Assembly: GCF_020536995.1 (NCBI RefSeq)
Contig: NC_068358.1
Coordinates: forward strand, 34,087,346 to 34,151,345
Origin: Dreissena polymorpha
Lineage: Eukaryota > Mollusca > Bivalvia > Myida > Dreissenidae
Direction: 5' to 3'
Length of the DNA stretch: 64,000 bases
Shown: positions 47,060 through 56,364 of the stretch, one piece after another
Layout of the letters: each line of letters opens with the position of its first letter
How positions within the stretch are numbered: the first letter of the stretch is position 1
Position numbers and translations under genes: made by a program
Notes under the pieces: generated by a model
Database searches by the model: none
What the model saw: only the letters and a program-made list of their open reading frames with translations
What the model was told of the DNA's origin: nothing

Positions 47060-50000
47060 GTGTCTGTCCGAAAACTTTAATATTGGCCATAACTTTTGCA
47101 ATATTGAAGATAGCAACTTGATATTTGGCATGTGCATGTGTATCTCATGAAGCTGCACATTTTGAGTGGTGAAAGGTCAAGGTCATCCGTCAAGGTCAAA
47201 AGTAAAAAAATACAATCCAAGGGAAGTAATAAGCTTTAAAAAGGAGATAACTTTTAAACCTGCAAAATGATATATTGAAATTTTATTTCAAAGCGGCGCA
47301 ATAGTGGGCATTGTGTTTTGCTTGTCTAATGATGCCATAGCTAGTGAGGTAACTTCAAGGTGTTAAAAGCAAAGTATTAAAATTATGAAAGGGCATCATT
47401 ACACTCCCGCGAAGTCATCAATAATGTAAAAGCCATTATTTGAAACTGGAATAAACAATGTAGTGCAACTGTTTAATTGCCCAATCAGTGATGTCATAAA
47501 AGATGTCAGGGGATAAGGTCCTATCTCCAGTTGCATAATCTGCTCTGCAATGACCAGTCATTTTGAATGTAACTTAAGGTAGTGCACCTCTAATGGGCAC
47601 ATATCCAAATATAATCTAATTAATTATTTTCTTAATCAGCATCATTTCACTGAACTACATGCAAATTTGTAGGTAGGCTTTCCATCCTTTTTAAAAAAAT
47701 ATACCGATTTTTTCAAAACCACCCCCACGCTCGGCTTTTGTCCAGTTTATTTTCACCCCTGGGGTATATAAAAGTTCCATAATTCATTCAAATTTCCAAA
47801 TATGGGCATGCAGTTGGTGTGTACAGATGCTGTAAAGGTGTTTAAAGTTTAAACAAGATGAAATAAGTATTCTTTTACAGACATTTATTTTTTACAAATT
47901 TTTATCTATGGAAGAGCGCCATGAAATGTAAGTGATTTCAGCCAAGTAAAAATTGGGTCGGTTAAAAACAAAGTGTCATAAAATTCAAAATAGTATCATT
48001 TAAGTCATATTTTAAACTTAGTTTTTATAGAAACACTATATACAGCAAAAATACCAAGAACTAGACAGATTTACCGTTTACTTTTTGAAATAAAAATAAA
48101 AATGCAACATGCATGGTTCGTATTTTCAACAGTAAATCACCCAATTTCGCCATAACGTTGTTTTAATTTTAATAATTGAAGAATGTGCATAAAAATTGCA
48201 ACATATTTAACAATAAATATAGCTTATATGCCATATTAAATCAAATTACGTTAGAAAATAAATAAAACGCGTCGCAAAAAAGTATACGTCGTCGGCAGGA
48301 TTCGAACCTGCGCGGGAATATCCCAAAAGATTGCTAGTCTATCGCCTTAACCACTAGGCTACGGCACCTAATAGTAGGCTCTTCAACCTTTGAAGAAATC
48401 GCGGGAAATCATTAGAGGTGCGCTACCTTAAGTCATTATAACTGCACCCTATTGTCAATTTAAAGGTTTCACAATGTAGCTGTAGCAGAGCATTGACACT
48501 GCTTTATATACTAGTATTAATCTTGTACAACAAGTTGGTGTATCACTAAATAAATTTGGTCTTCTGCTTAAGGATATAACATGCACAATATAATTACCAT
48601 TTTTATATCGATACACAGAAGACCTCTAACCACTTATTTGATGATACACCAACATGAACAGCATCTAATTACATGTATACTTCTTTATCAGGTTAGCTTT
48701 GCTTGATACTTTATTATCATAGATACGCTATAAGTGCTAAAATGCCTAGTGGGAAAACAAAGTTTAACTATTCATGGATGGAGAAGTTGGACAACAGTGG
48801 AAAAACACTTCGATCATGGTGAAAGAGAGATACCGGCAATGAGTTTGCAAGATATTGTACTGTCTGAATGAAGTCCATCTTGTAGTAATTATGGTGCTTA
48901 TCAACTGATAAGTTATGCAGATGGATAAAAACACAAGGAAAACATGAAATACATGCATGATAATTCACAAAAGCGTTTGTTTGGAAGTGCCCCAAAGCCA
49001 AGCAGCTCTCAGGGTGGTGGGGATAAATCTATCTGTATGCAAGTACACGTACATCCATCACACAAGGAACTGGTACAAAAGGCTGAAATCTTCTGGGCTC
49101 TTAAGGAAGCTTCAAGTGGGTATCCATACAGAACATGTGATGGCACTCATGCTCTGTTTCAAGCTATGTTTCCTGGACCTGTGTCTAAAAAATTAGTATT
49201 ATGTATTCCTACTTTTGAGGGAAAAGTTCCTACTTTTTCCTACTCTTTTCCTACTTTTCTTGCAAAAGTAGTTCCTATTTTTTCCTACTTTTTGAAAAAA
49301 GGTCACTTGACAGCCTGTTATTCTTTTATTGCTTCAATTATAAATTATTTTTAAGACGATAACGATACAACTAGTTGGTGTTTTTTTTAATCATATTATG
49401 CGTAAAAATAAACGTTTGGATTTAAATGAATTATGCATGAAATGCACACTTTCCAAGAGGATACCATCAAGGTTTTCATCATATGTCTCCGAAGTAACTG
49501 TCCACGATTTTATCGTGGAGTACACATAACAGATGGATTAGTTATAACTAAGAAACTGACATTATTGATTGGTATTGTCACCTGGTTATTCATGCATGAC
49601 TAATTCACAACCGCGCGTTTTATTTACAATGCCGATATCATGCGTTCTTTTCGAGTGTCTAAAATTGACAGGAGACTTTAACGACTCAAACTTCTCAACA
49701 CCATCACGTCATTACCGGCGATAAACAAACAATGGAGTTGTGAAGCCGTTTGCCGGTTCGCATGTTTTTATAATAGCCCAGCTACACAAAACTTGACAGG
49801 TAACGCAAATTGCTCAATAATCACATCCTCAATCTTGACAAGACGTATGAAAACGTGTAAACAAACACAGCATCAATTTTATTAACACATTTGAAAAGCA
49901 AGAAAAATAATCTTAAATATATCGGGAAATACCTTGCCGACATACTATTGTAAATTGACAAGTGCCCCCAAATAAATTGTGTAACCCTAGTACAGTAGGG

Positions 50001-52404
50001 TATAATATTGTGGGAAAAGTAAACAATAACATTTAAATAAAAATGGCCTCCTCGTTTTTCATTCTCTTCTTCAAATTTATTTGATTTCAATGCTCTGTAC
50101 GTACCTGAAAAAGATAGAAAATATATATGTTAACTTTATAATGTTTGTTCATCTTATTCAGATCGTCAATATAACACTATTATTAACATAGTTACAGTTA
50201 AAACACCGGAAAACAGAATGATGCGAATTACCGCTACTGGGTAACTGACAGCGAAAAAATGTCTTGGCATGGCTGAAGTTGTGCATAACGCGCATCAAGT
50301 TTTTAAAATGAAATTTTGGGGTAAAAAAGTGCGCCTTATACACAACTTTTTACGGTAATTATCTTAAAGACGAAAACGATAAAGAATAAATTTGTTTGTG
50401 ATTTTAAATGCAACTATGCGTAAAAATATGTTTTGATATAACTGCATAATTCATACAATGCACAATTGCCACGAGAATAACATCGAGTTTTTCATCAAAA
50501 TTCTCCGAAATAATGATTTGATCGTGGAGTAGTACACTTTGCCGACCGAAAAGAGGCGCTTGGTATAACATAGCCTCCGGCATTATCGATTGATACTGAC
50601 ACGGGGTTATTTACGCATGACTAATTCACAGCTTTGGAGCAGTCAGTGTGACTACCTATAATTCGAGCACTGTTATAGATTAAATCTACTCGATTAATAT
50701 AGTCGATTAGACATTGACGTCTCTCGAGTAAATCAAGCACATTTGGAGCGTCACAGACAATCAAGGAAGCTGATTTTGCGGACCAAGTTAGATCGTGGCA
50801 ATAAAGATGTTATCGATAAGGGCGCGTGGCGAAATTTGCCTTTGAAAAGAAGGGCGCGTGGCAAAATTTGCCTTTGAAAAGGGCAGAGTGGCGATCCTGG
50901 AGGGCGGCGTGGCTTTTCGCCACGCTAAAATGGCCTGGGAAAAACACTATCAAAGCTAGATTGTTTAACTCTTGTATCTTGATAAGAGATATCAAACAAA
51001 CACTTAAAGGGACCTTCAACCACAAATGAAGCAAAAAGACAAGTTCTAAAATACGTTGTTTTTTTTTACAATTATTAATCATATTGATTAAAATATCACG
51101 ACTGGTATATTACATTACTTTGTGGTTGACGGTTCTTTAAGTTTCATACATGGACCTTTTCAACTGTCATGTCTTTAATTACGAATGCTGCTGTTTCCAT
51201 CTTATTGTATTACAGCTATAGACATGATTAGGGTTATCTTAGCACACACTTTTCAGGAGAAGAGACTTCTCATTTTCATGAAAATTAGGTAGCAGTGACA
51301 TTTTCTTTTGCCAAAATAAGGTAGAAGTAACTCATACGTGTGCAAAATTTAGGGAGGAGTTATGCTTAACAACAACTACCAAATGATAGTGGCCTGTTAA
51401 CCTGGTACATACAATTTAATCTAATTTACAGAATTATCTTACATAATATGCAGCGATTTTGTTTGCACAAATGGGAAAAGTACCTGAACAAGTTCATTTG
51501 GCAATACTTTGAGAGAAAAACCCTGAAATTGTAAAAATTCACATGATGAAGTCTTCATATTGGAAAATTGGTGTACTTGACTTTTGGCTCCCAAATACTT
51601 TTAAATTGATAATTAAATGGTGTCAATATTATATTTACGTTTAAGCCATAGAGCAGCAAATGGAAACTATTAACTAAATGTTGCACTTTATAAAAAAAAT
51701 TTTTTTAACAAAACCTTAAATTGGGATTTTTTTTGGACAGCAATTGGGAAGATCGTAGTTTTTTCCTCATTGGGAAAGTGCCGTTTTCCGGAACTTTGTA
51801 TAGAAGAAAAAAATCGCTGCATAATCATGAACGCTAACAAATACAATAAAAAAGACATACATTTCATATGCAAGACATGATATTTAATATCTTTCAGACA
51901 TGTTGTATTTAAAATTCAGAATTACAAGATACACTTTAATTACGACAGACAAAAAAGTGTTAACTTTAATCTAATTGGAACATTGCAGGTAAGACAAAAT
52001 GTGGTTCACTGGTCAGGTAGTAAATTCAGTGTTGTTGTTTCTCAACTCTGTATTGTTGTTTCTCAACTCTTTATAAACTCATAATGGCTTCACAGGTATA
52101 ATGCACATGTGTATAGTGTTGCCAGGATCAGACCGATGCTGATATGAGACATTAGTTTACACTTCTATGGTATTTTTGTTTCAACAATGTTTCCTCTGAG
52201 TCTGTAGTCAGAAAGTGTCAACCTGGATTAACCAGTGAGGACAGAACAGGCTGTTCTCCATGCTAATCAACAAGATAATATTGTGCTGTTGGTATTACAG
52301 ACTATACAGATTCCAGAGGGAGATCAAATGCGGACATTTCAATTCACTTTGTCTGCACTGGAAGCCAATGGCAGTTTTGATGCTCTCTGCCAACCTAACA
52401 CAAG
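35851..52404 (+). CDS. ELL: RNA polymerase II elongation factor ELL family, 5' part (exons 1-3)
   Basis: ELL proteins raise the elongation rate of RNA polymerase II by suppressing pausing, and act in the super elongation and little elongation complexes. Exons: 35851-35982 (44 codons), 45230-45277 (16 codons) and 52301-52404. The first two junctions are phase 0 with GT-AG borders. The N-terminal residues MAALEEGFQYGLSS, VVQVKLTDTSLRIFEEY, KPSIQFHGNLG, TIQIP and RTFQFTLSALEANGSFD align in order with human ELL/ELL2 (MAAL..YGLS, HVKLT, RPSIRFQG, ISIP, FSFYLS, QGSFD). This is the N-terminal ELL domain. The occludin-homology C-terminus is not in the window, so the gene continues to the right past 64000. 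The introns (9247 and 7023 bp) are 85-90 percent transposon. Whether it corresponds to ELL or ELL2 cannot be said; invertebrates usually have one. Confidence 0.88.
36809..39505 (+). mobile_element. 2.7-kb TIR element nested in the left arm, TA duplication
   Basis: The ends are AGGCCATCTTTAAAAATTC and AATTTTTTAAGGATGGCCT, followed inward by a shared 'tttggcataacccgacc' block. TA is duplicated (36807-36808 and 39506-39507). The undisturbed opposite arm of the host element (around 44055) serves as the empty site and shows a single TA. The Tc1/mariner group is suggested by TA only. There is no transposase frame; the interior has a long foldback. Confidence 0.75.
38110..38980. repeat. ~870-bp imperfect palindrome (foldback)
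   Basis: The arms pair from the outside inward: 'tttcatttgcttat' with 'ataagcaaatgaaa', 'ggtcgctattttggaggcagac' type with its complement near 38900, 'attggccagctaccatatgc' with 'gcatatggtagctggccaat', and 'atggcggatgtttt' with 'aaaacatctgccat'. The centre is near 38600, flanked by GCGAACGACAGCGCGAGC-like stems. It lies inside the 2.7-kb element and may be its own foldback insertion. Confidence 0.7.
42395..42460 (+). repeat. 66-bp direct repeat, copy 1
   Basis: It starts 'aaacattctttaaaacattc' and ends 'gcgtgtatttgga', and is repeated at 43864-43929 with a single base difference. The two copies bracket a ~1.4-kb block bounded by TGGCAAGCGGTTC ends. Confidence 0.85.
42464..42551 (+). mobile_element. 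Truncated copy of the CCTAGG palindrome MITE
   Basis: It begins TGGCAAGCGGTTCGACAC and 'ataatcccaagaaactaggt' like the full copy at 43302, has two CCTAGG units, and its right end is decayed ('ggattacgcgtcggacggcg'). Confidence 0.6.
42594..42785 (+). repeat. Partial copy of the 28260-28727 element
   Basis: Shares 'ggctggacagaa', 'ttaagaactttatttttgca', 'gatatctcaagttattgaaa' and 'aatacattatt' in order with 28290-28435. No right end was found. Confidence 0.6.
43302..43860 (+). mobile_element. 559-bp MITE filled with palindromic CCTAGG units
   Basis: The ends are TGGCAAGCGGTTC and GAACCGCTTGCCA with TA outside both. Inside, 'aatcccaagaaac' and its complement 'tttcttgggatt' bracket an array of the palindrome ATGAGAACCTAGGTTCTCAT: fourteen exact CCTAGG cores and about eight variants. 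The whole interior is self-complementary at several scales. No coding capacity. Confidence 0.85.
43864..43929 (+). repeat. 66-bp direct repeat, copy 2
   Basis: Matches 42395-42460 with one difference. It continues without a break into the right arm of the 8-kb element, so this is the original copy and 42395 the duplicate. Confidence 0.85.
44518..44898 (+). mobile_element. 381-bp MITE with CAGCGATTT ends, copy 1
   Basis: It begins CAGCGATTTATTTTACCCAT and ends GGGGAAAAATCGCTG. TATAC flanks both sides. The interior has 'attgggaaa' words and matches 51451-51819 throughout. hAT-like by its ends; non-coding. Confidence 0.75.
45230..45277 (+). CDS. ELL: ELL exon 2 (48-bp micro-exon)
   Basis: Acceptor TTAATTTCAG, donor GTAAGT. 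Codes for ASLGRKPSIQFHGNLG, matching the RPSIRFQGSQG region of human ELL. Both borders are phase 0. Confidence 0.87.
46982..47326 (+). mobile_element. Hairpin-ended element (H6)
   Basis: It opens 'tttttatgctcccggtaggg', has a (GTCT)n run, the core 'atagcaacttgatatttggc' and 'gtatctcatgaagctgcaca', then 'ggtgaaaggtcaaggtca', and ends 'gtgggcattgtgttttgcttgt'. It is the same family as 60673-60942 and 63501-64000, slightly decayed at the right end. Confidence 0.6.
47578..48427 (-). mobile_element. TTAA-flanked TIR element with tRNA-Ser-like cassette, copy B
   Basis: The left end GGTAGTGCACCTCTAATG and right end CATTAGAGGTGCGCTACC have TTAA outside both (47574-47577 and 48428-48431). It is 850 bp and nearly identical to copy C (849 bp at 59532), with only a handful of differences by eye, so it was active recently. 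There is no open frame. The tRNA-like part lies at the right, on the minus strand. Confidence 0.85.
48287..48367 (-). tRNA. tRNA-Ser-like sequence with anticodon AGC (copy B), probably not a working tRNA
   Basis: 81 nt with an A box (AGCCTAGTGG), a B box (GGTTCGAATCC) and a serine-type long variable arm, but the anticodon loop is CTAGCAA, giving AGC (alanine) instead of AGA. The acceptor 5' strand GTGCCGT does not pair well with CGACGAC. It is a Pol III promoter cassette inside a mobile element. Confidence 0.55.
48740..49200 (+). pseudogene. BED zinc-finger / hAT-associated protein fragment
   Basis: The frame around 48741 gives 'MPSGKTKFNYSWMEKLDNSG' and 'GNEFARYCTV'; it then shifts. The frame 48944-49200 gives 'KHKENMKYMHDNSQKRLFGS', 'QVHVHPSHKELVQKAEIFWA', 'YPYRTCDGTHALFQAMFPG'. 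The pattern of a BED-like finger ('HKENMKY') followed by 'KAEIFWALK...SC...LF..MFP' is common in hAT-related genes of animals. It has at least two breaks and lacks the catalytic domain. I take it as the remnant gene of the surrounding hAT-like element. Confidence 0.55.
49353..50640 (+). repeat. ~280-bp direct repeat flanking the right end of the middle element
   Basis: 49353-49620 and 50365-50640 share, in order, 'aagacga(t/a)aacgat', 'atgcgtaaaaata', 'aattcatacaatgcaca'-like words, 'catca(a/t)' with 'gtctccgaa' type words, 'tcgtggagta' and 'gcatgactaattcaca'. Copies differ by many substitutions. Confidence 0.6.
51451..51819 (+). mobile_element. 369-bp MITE with CAGCGATTT ends, copy 2
   Basis: It begins CAGCGATTTTGTTTGC and ends AAAAAATCGCTG, and is collinear with 44518-44898. 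CATAAT words flank both sides and may be the target duplication. It lies in ELL intron 2. Confidence 0.75.
52301..52404 (+). CDS. ELL: ELL exon 3
   Basis: Acceptor TTGGTATTACAG. Codes for TIQIPEGDQMRTFQFTLSAL and then EANGSFDALCQPNT plus two bases. The donor is GTTATC, which is weaker than the other two, so the 3' border is less certain. The next ELL block (LGSIQDKI-like) was looked for to 64000 and not seen. Confidence 0.82.
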
Positions 52405-53554
52405 GTTATCATTATGTTGTTTTTATTATACTAAATGTTAAAAAATATGTGCAACCTTGGACTATGTGACAAAAGAGCTAGTCATGCGTTATTTATTTGG
52501 TTGTTTATATTCTATACCTTAATATTATTTGAAATAGCCTTGACTATAACCTTTTTGTCTGATCATCTTATTTTCGTTAATACAGCATTAGGGAAATAAT
52601 GGCCATGTTTTTCTTCAGACATCTGACTGGGTAAGCAAGTCTAAGCATATCATGTGGGTTATAGTCATGTTTAAGAGGATGTGAAACGCTTGAAATGAGC
52701 ATTTGATGTTACAAATTAGTAATTTGTTCCCCCCTTTTTAGGCCATTGTTAGGTGCATTAACAAGGCCATAAACTATGCTTTTCACAATTGTTTTGCCAG
52801 GCTTTGCCTAAATTCACTAATGGGAAATGAATAAAAACTATTAAACTTATCAACCAATTCATCAATCGTTTTATGGTTGCTTAAGTGATTAAAGAACACT
52901 TTTTTTGTCTTTGTCTTTTAAATGTTTACATTCTAACTTATAGCTCTCTTTTTAATGATCCACTTTTTTCATAATTTTTTTAAATAATAGCATTTGTCAC
53001 AATTTTACATAAAAAGGTATATTTTACAAAACTATAAGAACTACAGCAGATGTCTTTTTGCTGACATATATATCGCTTTCAGTTTCATCTTCATTGTTTG
53101 GCACAGTGCAAATGTTTGCGCCAAACAATGACGTCATTTTAACATTCACATAATTGATATGATTCGCAATAAATAATAAAGTCATTTGGCCACTTGTTTA
53201 AAAAGTAGTAAGGTTATGAAAATGTATGCATTAGTTGCATGCCAAGAGAGTTCATCGGGCAATTGAACACGGGACTCATAAGGGTATTAACCAATCAGAA
53301 TGCAGAGTGAATGAAAATGCAAAAAGTTGCAATTATTGCACTGTGTAGAATTAGGGTTTTTAAGTACCATATCAGTCCCCGCCAAACTAGTCAACATTTA
53401 ATAATTACCTTTTAGGATTTATGATTATCTTGTTAAGCGACTAGGCTGTCATGGTTTTGGACCAGCATTCGTTAGATAATTTTGCAGACATGGCAAAGAC
53501 AGGACAGACAGGCCAGCCAGTCGTAAATTTTCAACCACTCAATTATAAGTGTTT
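52405..53554 (+). other. Start of ELL intron 3, nothing recognised
   Basis: AT-rich sequence. No repeat ends and no further ELL exon were recognised. Confidence 0.45.
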
Positions 53555-54105
53555 TACCCAGGAGGGCAAAGAGGCATGGCAAACTACATTCACAAAGGAG
53601 ATTTTAACAAATGTTTAATTCAAGGAGCAAAACATGCACTAAGCACCAACTTGGTAAATTAATCATGTTAGTGTAAGTTTGAGGGAAATATTTACACCTA
53701 TAAACATACCGGTACATACTTGAGTGTATTGATGTATTTTACTACGATCAATTTACATATTTAATATGTTTACCTTTCAATATCTTCCATTTCAATAACA
53801 TGCAAAAGCAGTAAACTGTAAAGTGACAAACATAATTAAGCAAAATATGCACATGAATCTGATAATACACAGATCCACTAATATATAAATCAAACCAGGT
53901 TTGTTTTGTTCATTTTTCGAATGATAATTTTGTTAGATGTATTTTTCTTGGAAGTTCGCAAGTAGACTCCAATTTACAAACACTCGTTCTATGACATTCA
54001 AAACATAAATTTCCCCCTAAAAATATGTTACTTGTACATTTTCGCCGAGCAACGTAATTTTTTGTTTATTGTCCGCCATATTGAAATCAATTTGCGACAT
54101 GTGAA
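53555..54105 (+). mobile_element. Partial second copy of the 45324 element (left part)
   Basis: Shares 'cccaggagggcaaag(g/a)ggcatgg', 'cacatgaatctgat' with 'acacagatccacta', 'acaaacactcg' and 'gtccgccat(g/a)ttga' in order with 45330-45975. The right end is missing. Confidence 0.65.
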
Positions 54106-54508
54106 ACACAATGTATAAAAGTAAAATCAGGTGCTCTTGGAAAATTCTGTCAGCAGAAAGAACATTGTTACGGAAAAACAATTGTGTAAAACTTTCAGAG
54201 GCATACACAAACATTGAAAAACCAACTAATTTGTTTTATTTTTTTACTGGACGATGGGTCTTGAAAATTAGATTGACAGGTCGGACCTTACAAAATTTTA
54301 CAGGACATGTCCAACGGTCCGGCCATGCTTGGCGGAGACTCCACTATGATATGGAAGCAATCCCACTTTAAGCAGTTCTTAAGGAAGACACATTGCTCAC
54401 AATCTTTACCTCCCAGCCTCTGCTGCTTTCAATGTACTCAGATGCTTGTTTTGATAACAAAGGGAAAAGCTGTTTGTTGTGATAAGCAAACAGTAGTGAT
54501 AACAATTA

Positions 54509-54679
54509 TCAGCATGCTAAGTTGCAACAAGCAGTTCCAGTTACTGTGAGATGATGTGAAATCATCTGTTGTCTGCAGATACCATGCCACTCCTCGGGTG
54601 TGATCAGTTTTATTGGGGCTTGAAACAAGATCTCATCATCATCATGTACATCAACACTGCCTGAGAATAAATCCAGCAT
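54509..54679 (-). other. Unassigned 56-codon open frame
   Basis: The minus-strand frame reads MLDLFSGSVDVHDDDEILFQ, then APIKLITPEEWHGICRQQ, then a run to a stop. Its composition is protein-like (acidic patch, ITPEEW) and unlike the chance frames nearby, but I do not recognise it. It could be an exon of an antisense gene in the ELL intron or the remnant of a transposon gene. Confidence 0.25.
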
Positions 54680-54705
54680 GATTTAATTGTACATTTATGT
54701 TTATC

Positions 54706-55488
54706 TCCAGTTGTTACAATCTCATTATTAATCTGTATGAATTGTCTTAGTTTATGACTACTTTTCATGATATGAAATATCTATTAATAAATTGTGTAGT
54801 TACATTCATAACAGTAAAAAAAGGTTTAAATTAAGACTCAGCAGGTGGGAAATACCCTGCCAATTTCCACCTATTTGTTTTTAAATACCAGACTGCAACC
54901 TTATAATTATTCTATGGTAAAAATAAACTTAAGACTGGAAAATTACCCTCCTTCTTTTGGCAATCAACCGTCTATTTTAAATCTTAATGAAACTATTTAT
55001 TTATAATAGATGATATAGCTGTAAACCACAGCAAGCTATGAAACCCTGTAGTGACCGGGTCACCCACTGCTGAATGATCATTATGATTATCAAGTAGCAT
55101 CTAAATGTAATGTCAACATATCAACAAGTCAGTGCAACAAAAATGCAATTCTCATTACCATAGTCAGCTTGATAACTATAAAAGTATTTCAGTAATTTAC
55201 GTTTCAACTGTATGACAGACTGTGTCACCTTGTAAAGAGATACATTATTTGAAAACTAATCTATGGATTCTACTTTTGGAAAAATTAGGTGTATTGAAAT
55301 TATTTTCAGACCATGGAATCCCAGTAAGAAATTGTTATGTGTAGAACAGTTTATAGGCCATAAAAAAGCTAACCATAACATGTCTGCAATTAACAAAGAA
55401 TGCAGAACATATCATTGGTTAAGCCAACTTAAACTCTTTTAAAGTCATTGACTCAGTCTTGAAGGATAATGAAGGGGGTTTCTAGGAT
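54706..55488. other. Intronic DNA, nothing recognised
   Basis: AT-rich; no repeat ends or coding structure seen. Confidence 0.4.
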
Positions 55489-55588
55489 TACTATCCCCTG
55501 CCAAGGAGGGGTATAGTTTTGGCATTGTCCATACATCAGACACTTTTTAGTTATGGAGGGGGATATCAATTCAACAAATTTGCTTGTT
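55489..55588 (+). mobile_element. Very short hairpin-ended element (H10)
   Basis: It opens with TATCCCCTGCC and the complement GGAGGGGTATA, and ends 'ggagggggatatc...aaatttgcttgtt'. Only ~100 bp: the two ends without a tandem core. Confidence 0.45.
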
Positions 55589-55742
55589 AACTGTGTATGT
55601 TTGTTATCATATACCTAACGCATGTAATTCAACATGACTTGTCAAGTTGTATTGTTGTTTCCACGCATGTTAAACAGTAATGCAGTTATTAGTATAGGTA
55701 CATGTAATATGTTATCTAAATTTTAAATATATATATGAGTCG

Positions 55743-55985
55743 CATTCTGACAAAACTGGGCATAATGCATGTGCGTAAAGTTGTCCCAGATTAGCCTGTG
55801 CAGTCCGCACAGGCTAATCAGGGGCGACACTTTCCGCTTTTATAATATTCTTAGTTTCAAGGAAGTACCTCCTTACCGAAAATCAAGTTTAAGCATAAAG
55901 TGTAGTTCTTGATAAGCCTGTGTGGAATGCACAGGCTAATTTGGGACGACACTTTATGCACATGCATTAAGCCCAATTTTGTCAG
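55743..55985 (+). mobile_element. MITE (AGATTAGCCTGT family), copy 2
   Basis: The ends ATTCTGACAAAACTGGGC and GCCCAATTTTGTCAGT are inverted. Inside, ATTAGCCTGTGC and GCACAGGCTAAT form a strong stem near the left end, and a related pair GCCTGTGTGGAATGCACAGGC sits at the right. Non-coding. Confidence 0.75.
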
Positions 55986-56364
55986 TGCTCCAGCTCGGCC
56001 TAAATTGAAGGGCAACCCGCCCTGCCCTTCCGAACCTCTGCTCTGCCCTTCCTAGTGCCCCCCCTGCCCTTTTTTTTTTCTTAATGTACATATGATTATT
56101 TAATAATTAAATCTTATCTTATTAAATCTTATTAAAATACATTGACATTAATTTATTCCCTGTATACATTTTATTTTAATTGTTTAATAATAATGGGAAT
56201 AATTTATTCTTACAATTATTAATAACATATAAATTAACATGCAAGAGGAAGCATTCCAGAAATGCCCGCGCGCTCGAAAGTGCCCTTTTTACAAAATACA
56301 GCGCGTCCAAAGTTCCTTTTGACAAAAGCCCCCCTGCCCTCTTCAAATCCTAGCTGGAGCACTG
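55983..56364 (+). mobile_element. 382-bp TIR element with CAGTGCTCCAGCT ends
   Basis: The ends CAGTGCTCCAGCT and AGCTGGAGCACTG are exact complements. The interior has 'ctgccctt' words at both sides and an AT-rich centre. It overlaps the end of the neighbouring MITE by three bases (CAG). hAT-like by its ends; no target duplication is clear. Confidence 0.75.

Larger units (their letters stand above)
46258..49317 (+). mobile_element. 3.06-kb hAT-like element with BED-type reading frame
   Basis: The ends are CAGGCTGTCAAG and CTTGACAGCCTG; TTATTC is duplicated (46252-46257 and 49318-49323). Both ends carry arrays of 'cctactttttcctac'. The interior contains a broken zinc-finger/transposon frame (48740-49200), a hairpin-ended element (46982-47326) and tRNA-bearing copy B (47578-48427). 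Confidence 0.75.
46093..50355 (+). mobile_element. Middle TIR element, TA duplication
   Basis: The ends are CCGTAAAACGTTGTGTATAA and TTATACACAACTTTTTACGG with TA outside both (46091-46092 and 50356-50357), which suggests a Tc1/mariner/pogo-type element. It was invaded by the hAT-like element at 46258-49317, leaving about 1.2 kb of its own sequence. That sequence includes 49353-49620, which is repeated outside the element at 50365-50640, so the history may be more complex than a single insertion. Confidence 0.55.
45324..50949 (+). mobile_element. Outer TIR element of a three-layer nest in ELL intron 2
   Basis: The ends are TAGTGTTTTTCCCAGG and CCTGGGAAAAACACTA. The left ~650 bp (45324-45990) has a second, partial copy at 53555-54105. 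The right end contains the words 'ggcgcgtggc(g/a)aaatttgcct' twice and a palindrome 'gcgtggcttttcgccacgc'. No clean target duplication is visible. It was invaded by the element at 46093-50355. Confidence 0.55.

Noticed and set aside
45324-50949. CACTA (En/Spm) transposon, because TAGTG and CACTA occur at the ends
   Set aside because: CACTA elements start with CACTA and end with TAGTG; here the order is reversed and the rest of the end (TTTTTCCCAGG) looks hAT-like.
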